Shown: piece by piece, positions 59,572 to 64,000 of the stretch
Layout of the letters: every line of letters starts with the position of its first letter
How positions within the stretch are numbered: position 1 is the first letter of the stretch
From: Marsupella aquatica
Taxonomy: Eukaryota; Marchantiophyta
Assembly (NCBI GenBank): GCA_973895155.1
Contig: OZ316894.1
Coordinates: forward strand, 2,356,001 to 2,420,000
Direction: 5' to 3'
Length of the DNA: 64,000 nt
The notes under the pieces: model-generated
What the model was told of the DNA's origin: nothing
Databases searched by the model: none
The model's input: only the letters and a program-made list of their open reading frames with translations
Program-made: the position numbers and the translations under genes

Positions 59572-59640
59572 TGTCGCGGAACACTGATTTATCAGTGATT
59601 AGACCTCCAGACTCGTCGGTAATCACTGTCTTACGCGACA
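59572..59640. other. Nested hairpin / small foldback
   Basis: TGTCGCG (59572) faces CGCGACA (59634-59640). Inside, CACTGAT-TT-ATCAGTG makes a tight stem and gtgatta faces taatcac. Several alternative folds are possible. Confidence 0.45.
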
Positions 59641-59951
59641 TTTTTGGAGCAATAATTGTGTTAGCAATGCAGCCTTAATATCTAGAATGCAAACAAGAAA
59701 TGGCTTGTTTCTGCAGCGTAGAATTATCTGCTGCTTAATTGCTCTCCTGGAAATCTGGCGATTCCTTCACTTTCTCCTTGGATTCGCTTTTCAACTCAAG
59801 AGGGAGAGAGTCAAACATGTTAATAATAGTGTCTGGAGTTTAGGGTCAAATGATTGGTCACCGTAGGCCCAATTTGGATTGTTATAAGCAGAGTTATTGT
59901 GCAAAGTGATAGTGATTAAGTCACATGCAAGAGAGAGGGAGCAGGAGGGGC

Positions 59952-60066
59952 AATTTTTAATGTGTACCTTATGTTTCGAAATGGGGGAATTGTAGGAACG
60001 TCATGAGGAGAGGGTAATTTTTAATGTGTATCTTGTGTTTCGATAATGGGAGAATTGTAGGGCAAC
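59952..60066. repeat. Two-copy tandem repeat, 64-bp period
   Basis: aatttttaatgtgtaYcttR and gggaRaattgtagg recur at 59952 and 60016. Confidence 0.9.
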
Positions 60067-60074
60067 TCATGGCC

Positions 60075-60196
60075 CCAAGGGGTTATGGCTCTAGCCCCGT
60101 GTGACCATGGGTGACGATCTATTTTGATCTGAAAGCTGCACCTGAAATTGGATAATCCTAGAGGTGAGTTTGTCTGGCAACATGTCATAACCCCTC
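60075..60196. other. Inverted pair ccaaggggttatg / cataacccctcgg
   Basis: Arms of 13 bp with one mismatch lie about 110 bp apart, directly next to a G run of about 17 bases (60198-60221). It could be a small non-autonomous element. Confidence 0.35.
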
Positions 60197-60454
60197 GGCC
60201 AGGCGGGGGGGGGGGGGGGGTTTATGGTTCACAACCATCCATAGAGATACAAAGAGAAAATTGCACATTATGATCATGATGCTAAGAATACTCCACATCA
60301 AAATTTCCAAGATTGATTGTTTAGGTGTGGATCTTGCTAGATTTAATATAGCAGTCAGATTCTGGCTGAAAGGGGGTATGTGGTTAGGTGGGAGTTTAGT
60401 CAAACAAAGACTAAATTTTTTTGACCACTGAAGAAACGCTGACTCTGATCGTAG

Positions 60455-60473
60455 GCACACACACACACACACA
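60455..60473. repeat. (AC)n microsatellite
   Basis: A pure dinucleotide tract of about nine units. Confidence 0.95.
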
Positions 60474-61750
60474 TGTTGTTTGGATGAAGGGAAAAATGGA
60501 GAGGATCCTAGACTACACGAGGTAGACTAAAAGCACCAGTGACTTATTTATTTGGTGTGGGAGCTACCTGGCAACTGCCTCAAGGGTATTTGAGGGAAAC
60601 GGGATGGGAGCTACCTAACATTTAGATAATCTTCCTAAAATTATGGAAAGCATCGTTGCTGATGTTTAGGACAGCCAGGCAAGTCCAACTGAAAGTAAAG
60701 GCAGCTTTGGGCAAAATTTTGCTCCCTGAATTTTTTGGATCTTCTGGGCAGGTACACCGAAAATTAAGCTCCCCTGGATTGGCAAAGTTGGGATGGACTT
60801 TGACGGAACCCCCAAAAGACTCTGATAGCGTGCACCTTCTACAATATTGACTGACATCTGACATGTAAATTGTTGGCAATCTGGTTCAGTTAGTTTACCA
60901 GGGGTAAGTGGCTGCTCATGCCCAAGCTGCTCATGGAGTCTTTCACAAAAGTGAAGTGTCCAATTTCAGTTGATTTATAACATTAACCATATTTGTGCTC
61001 GTCAGAAATGAAGCAAATTATCTAGCATCAAACTTTTGTCACATAAATATATTTCACTGATGTCAAATCTGAGTAAAACGAGGGATCTAAGAGTTGTCCA
61101 AATAAATGAATAAGCTTGCCAAATATCAACCCTGTACTGTTAGTCTGGGTGCCTAAAAATACTACTCATGGCATTTTTCATACAAGTAAATGGTCCTTCC
61201 CGAAATTCCATACAATGCGCCAGTCTTGGCAGTGTGAATTGGCTAATAAGTTTATGTAGTCTATGGGGATGGGTACGGACAATGTCTCTTGGTCCATCAG
61301 AGTTTCAGTCTTTCTAAAAATAAAACAATCACAACCCATCAAGCGGGTGCAAGTGGCTTTACATGACAAGCCCTGCACTTTGAGATGAGAAAGGTGTTGA
61401 GCCGACTTAGGTGGAATGCAAAGGGGTGCAAATGCCCCCCCAAAGTCCTCATTTATTTTTTGACCCATCACTCGCAAATAAGTATATGATTTTTTAATTG
61501 GGTTCAGCAAATGACTCATAAATTTTTGTGGAAGAATGTTATGTTCTTTAAATCCAATTTGAGGATTTTAAGGAAACATAGAGGTTTAAAACCAGCTTTG
61601 AGGATGTTTTTGCAACAATTTCAAAAGACACAGGCAACAAAATACTGGAAAAACTTGTTTCTTAATAGGTTTTACCACGGTTGTTAATAAAAAACCATTG
61701 TGCCTGACATGAGACCCCCTTAATGTGAGACCCCCTAATAATAGAGTTTC
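60474..61750. other. Intergenic DNA, nothing recognised
   Basis: A minus-strand frame of 113 codons (61178-61519) and shorter frames have no family motif. A duplicated gagaccccctta-type phrase sits at about 61710-61735. Confidence 0.35.
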
Positions 61751-63935
61751 ATTTTGCTAAAAATCTTTTCATTGCTCGAGAGGCCAGTAGAGAAAAAGAG
61801 AAACACAGGAGAGATACTCGAAGAAAAACGTTGTATTCGCGCAAACTTTATTTTTCCCCCCAAGGGCAGGGGGGAGATAGCAGAGACCGGACTGTCCCCG
61901 AAATCCGGTTTGCGTCGCTCCATTTTGTTCGCAAAGTCTTCGATCGCCACTAGAGGACTGACTGGTACTGTAGGTACTATGGTCGTCGTCCTCGAGCTTC
62001 TCTATTCCTCCGGAGAATCTGCTTCCTTGCTCGCTGGCTGGCCTGCAACTTTCTTCCACCCTCTGCTGCTGTGCTGCATCTGCTTCCAACCTCTGCCGTG
62101 CTGCATCCAGCATCCAGCTCCAGGCCCTGGTCCCAGACCCAGTTCCAGTCCCAGTCCCTGCCATTGCGCAGAAGCTCGCAGATTTCTGTACCGACCAACC
62201 AATGGCCGATTTGCATCGAGCGAGAGTCTGCAGGTCTGCTGAGCGGGAGGTGGGATTGGGAGTGTCGATTGTGGAAGTGGAGTGGAGTGGAGTGGAGTGG
62301 CGGCTGCTCACGAAGGAGCAGGCAATGAGGCAAGGCAAGAGGAGACAAGGGAGCTGCGAGCTACAGTCGGTGGATGAATGAAAAAGGAGTCAGCAGCAGA
62401 GTAGTAGCCCCCCTGCAAAGTTGAGCTGATGAATGGTGTATGATGGGAGTGAGTGAGCGAGGCGGACGAGAAGAGACGAGGGTGGGGTGGGTGGTGGGGT
62501 GGTGGTGGTGGTGGTGGTGGCTCTTGTTGGCGTGGAGCGAGGGAAAATCGTCTGTGGGGAGAAAAAATGGAGGGAGTCGTCAGCAGGACATCGGTGATAG
62601 AATGATGGCAGATTGCCAGAAGTGCTGGACGACGACAAGGGGGGCATTAGTGAACTCTCAGAGTGGCTACGGTAGTTTACTGCTGTAACTCACTCACTCC
62701 GCACATGCTCCTCCATTGCTGGGGCTTGGCTTGTCCTGGCGCTGAACAAGATTACTGCCGCACTGCCGGACGCCTGCTGCCACCACCTAAAGCTCGCGCG
62801 CTTCTGCACAGGTAGAGCGTGTTCCTCGTCCTCCTCGTGAAGGAGGGCTTGCACCCATCATTCTCGTCCTGGTCCTCCTCCCTCCTCCATCTTCGCTCTA
62901 CTGCTGCAGCTGCTGCTGCGGCCCTCCCTCCCAATCCGCCGCCACCGACGGCAGGATGCGCTCACCGACTCGCCCAATGCTTGCAAATCCTGTTGATTTT
63001 CATCTGTCTGCTCCTCCTCCCCCTCCTCCTGCTTCTCCTCCTGCCAAGTGAAAGAGTATTCCTCCGTCCTTCCCTTCCGGGCTGCCATCTCGGTTGCCAT
63101 CTCGACTGCCATTGCTTCTCGTCTCTTCTCTTCTCATCTCTCAGCTGGGTTGGCTTTGGTTGCACTGCTGGTGCACCATCTCGTGCGACGAATTTTTGCA
63201 TCATTTGGGTTTGTTGTCTCGTCTCAGCCGCTTTGGCTTTGGTCGCACTGGTCGTGCCCCTCTTCTTGGACGAAGCGACCCCTCATTTGGGTGTGGAGAA
63301 AAGGAGACAATGGAGAAGAGGAGGAGATAAACACTGCCTCTTGAGTGTTGGAATGTGGTGGATTTGACGTACCCAGGACTTGGGGTGGACTCGTGACTGT
63401 CTGTACGAGTGTGGATCTACTGTCCAGGCGATGACGATGATCTTCGGTGCAGCTTAGGTTAGGTGAGGGCCTCGCTGGATCATACAACAGGGAGAAGTTG
63501 GGCAGGCTGATTCCCATTGTGATTTTAAAGTAAAGATTGCCACCACTTGCACTTGCCCTGTGCAAATGTATGTAAGTGGGGTTGATAACTCGCCAGCCCT
63601 TCTTGTGTTAATGCAATTGGAGGAAAATGTAGTGAGGCTTAGCCCTGAGATGTTGTTGCTGCAGTCGGGGCACTATTACAGTTGTTTGTCGATCACTGGG
63701 AAGCGTGTGGAGTTCAATATGAGAGTCTCTAGGTGCCAACAAGGAACGGGATCAATCGGGGTTTCGGAAAGTGGATGCAGCTGGTTGACACATCACAGCA
63801 ATGCCGCACCCTCTGGATGCCCGGGCAGGACAACATTCTAGATTATTTCAGGGGCTAGGCAGAAAATAGTAACTGGCCATTGTAGAGATGGAGGTAGTTC
63901 TTTCTTCGCATAGTTTGTGGAACAGGAGGAAGACA
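61751..63935 (+). promoter_or_regulatory. GC-rich 5' region of the gene starting at 63936
   Basis: It resembles the region upstream of the CCCH gene in composition: CT-rich leader-like blocks (62830-63130), a (GTGGA)n tract at about 62275-62300 and a G-rich (GGT)n tract at 62481-62521. Many upstream ATGs and frames of 60-190 codons exist on both strands; they look like by-products of composition. Transcription start and leader splicing cannot be read. Confidence 0.4.
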
Positions 63936-64000
63936 ATGCAGAGAACACCTTCCGCATTTGTTGTACCACTGCTGCTGTTCTTATTCGTCTACTTCCCATC
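63936..64000 (+). CDS. N-terminal signal peptide of an unknown protein, cut by the window edge
   Basis: ATG at 63936 opens MQRTPSAFVV followed by PLLLFLFVYFP, a classical secretory signal: a short basic start, then a hydrophobic core. Purines precede the ATG (gaagacaATG). The long GC-rich, ATG-containing leader upstream is common for plant receptor-like kinases and secreted enzymes, but only 21 residues are visible, so the product cannot be named. Confidence 0.5.
   Translation, partial: MQRTPSAFVVPLLLFLFVYFP

Noticed and set aside
61769-62338. 189-codon minus-strand frame and several overlapping frames on both strands
   Set aside because: GC-rich leader-type DNA keeps several frames open at once; none shows family motifs, and a frame of similar length is open on the opposite strand.
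1-64000. CRISPR arrays, bacterial operons or organelle DNA
   Set aside because: Spliced genes, plant transposons and unequal, diverged repeats exclude a prokaryotic or plastid origin; no regularly spaced identical repeats were found.

Overview
This is nuclear DNA of a land plant. The evidence is a spliced plant-type CCCH/RRM protein gene with GT-AG introns, plant-style LINE and gag-like relics, MITE-like foldback elements, and AT-rich intergenic DNA with GA/CT-rich gene starts. The mix of short-intron genes and many decayed repeats would fit a fern, lycophyte or moss as well as a seed plant. I cannot name the species or strain.

Two genes can be built exon by exon. At 3611-5506 (+) seven short exons give a 188-residue coiled-coil protein whose layout fits the Nnf1/PMF1 kinetochore subunit. 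At 44014-49632 (+) eight exons, all phase-consistent, give a 673-residue CCCH zinc-finger plus RRM RNA-binding protein of the Arabidopsis C3H46/C3H53/C3H55 type. A third gene starts just before the right edge (63936, +). The left edge holds what looks like a GC-rich first exon (1-360). Broken genes include a calmodulin-like EF-hand fragment (2845-3075), a LINE 3' half (about 9340-11280, minus), an A1 aspartic protease remnant (about 24640-25300, minus) and a retroelement gag-like reading frame with a possible 3' LTR (27491-31300, +).

The rest is mostly repeats. It includes four MITE-like copies between 20.84 and 24.2 kb, and a CACTG-ended element packed with alternating ATTAGTGTTA motifs (16358-16739). 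There is a foldback element with very long inverted repeats (38924-39314) and a pair of related elements at 15.4 and 58.2 kb. A minisatellite sits upstream of the CCCH gene (40496-41190). Two different diverged satellite arrays lie back to back (50.96-52.13 and 52.33-52.89 kb). A recurring GTCCATCC motif keeps a 30-bp spacing at five loci. Many two- to four-copy tandem duplications of 19-177 bp are scattered through otherwise unique intergenic DNA.

All assignments come from reading the sequence; no database comparison was possible.
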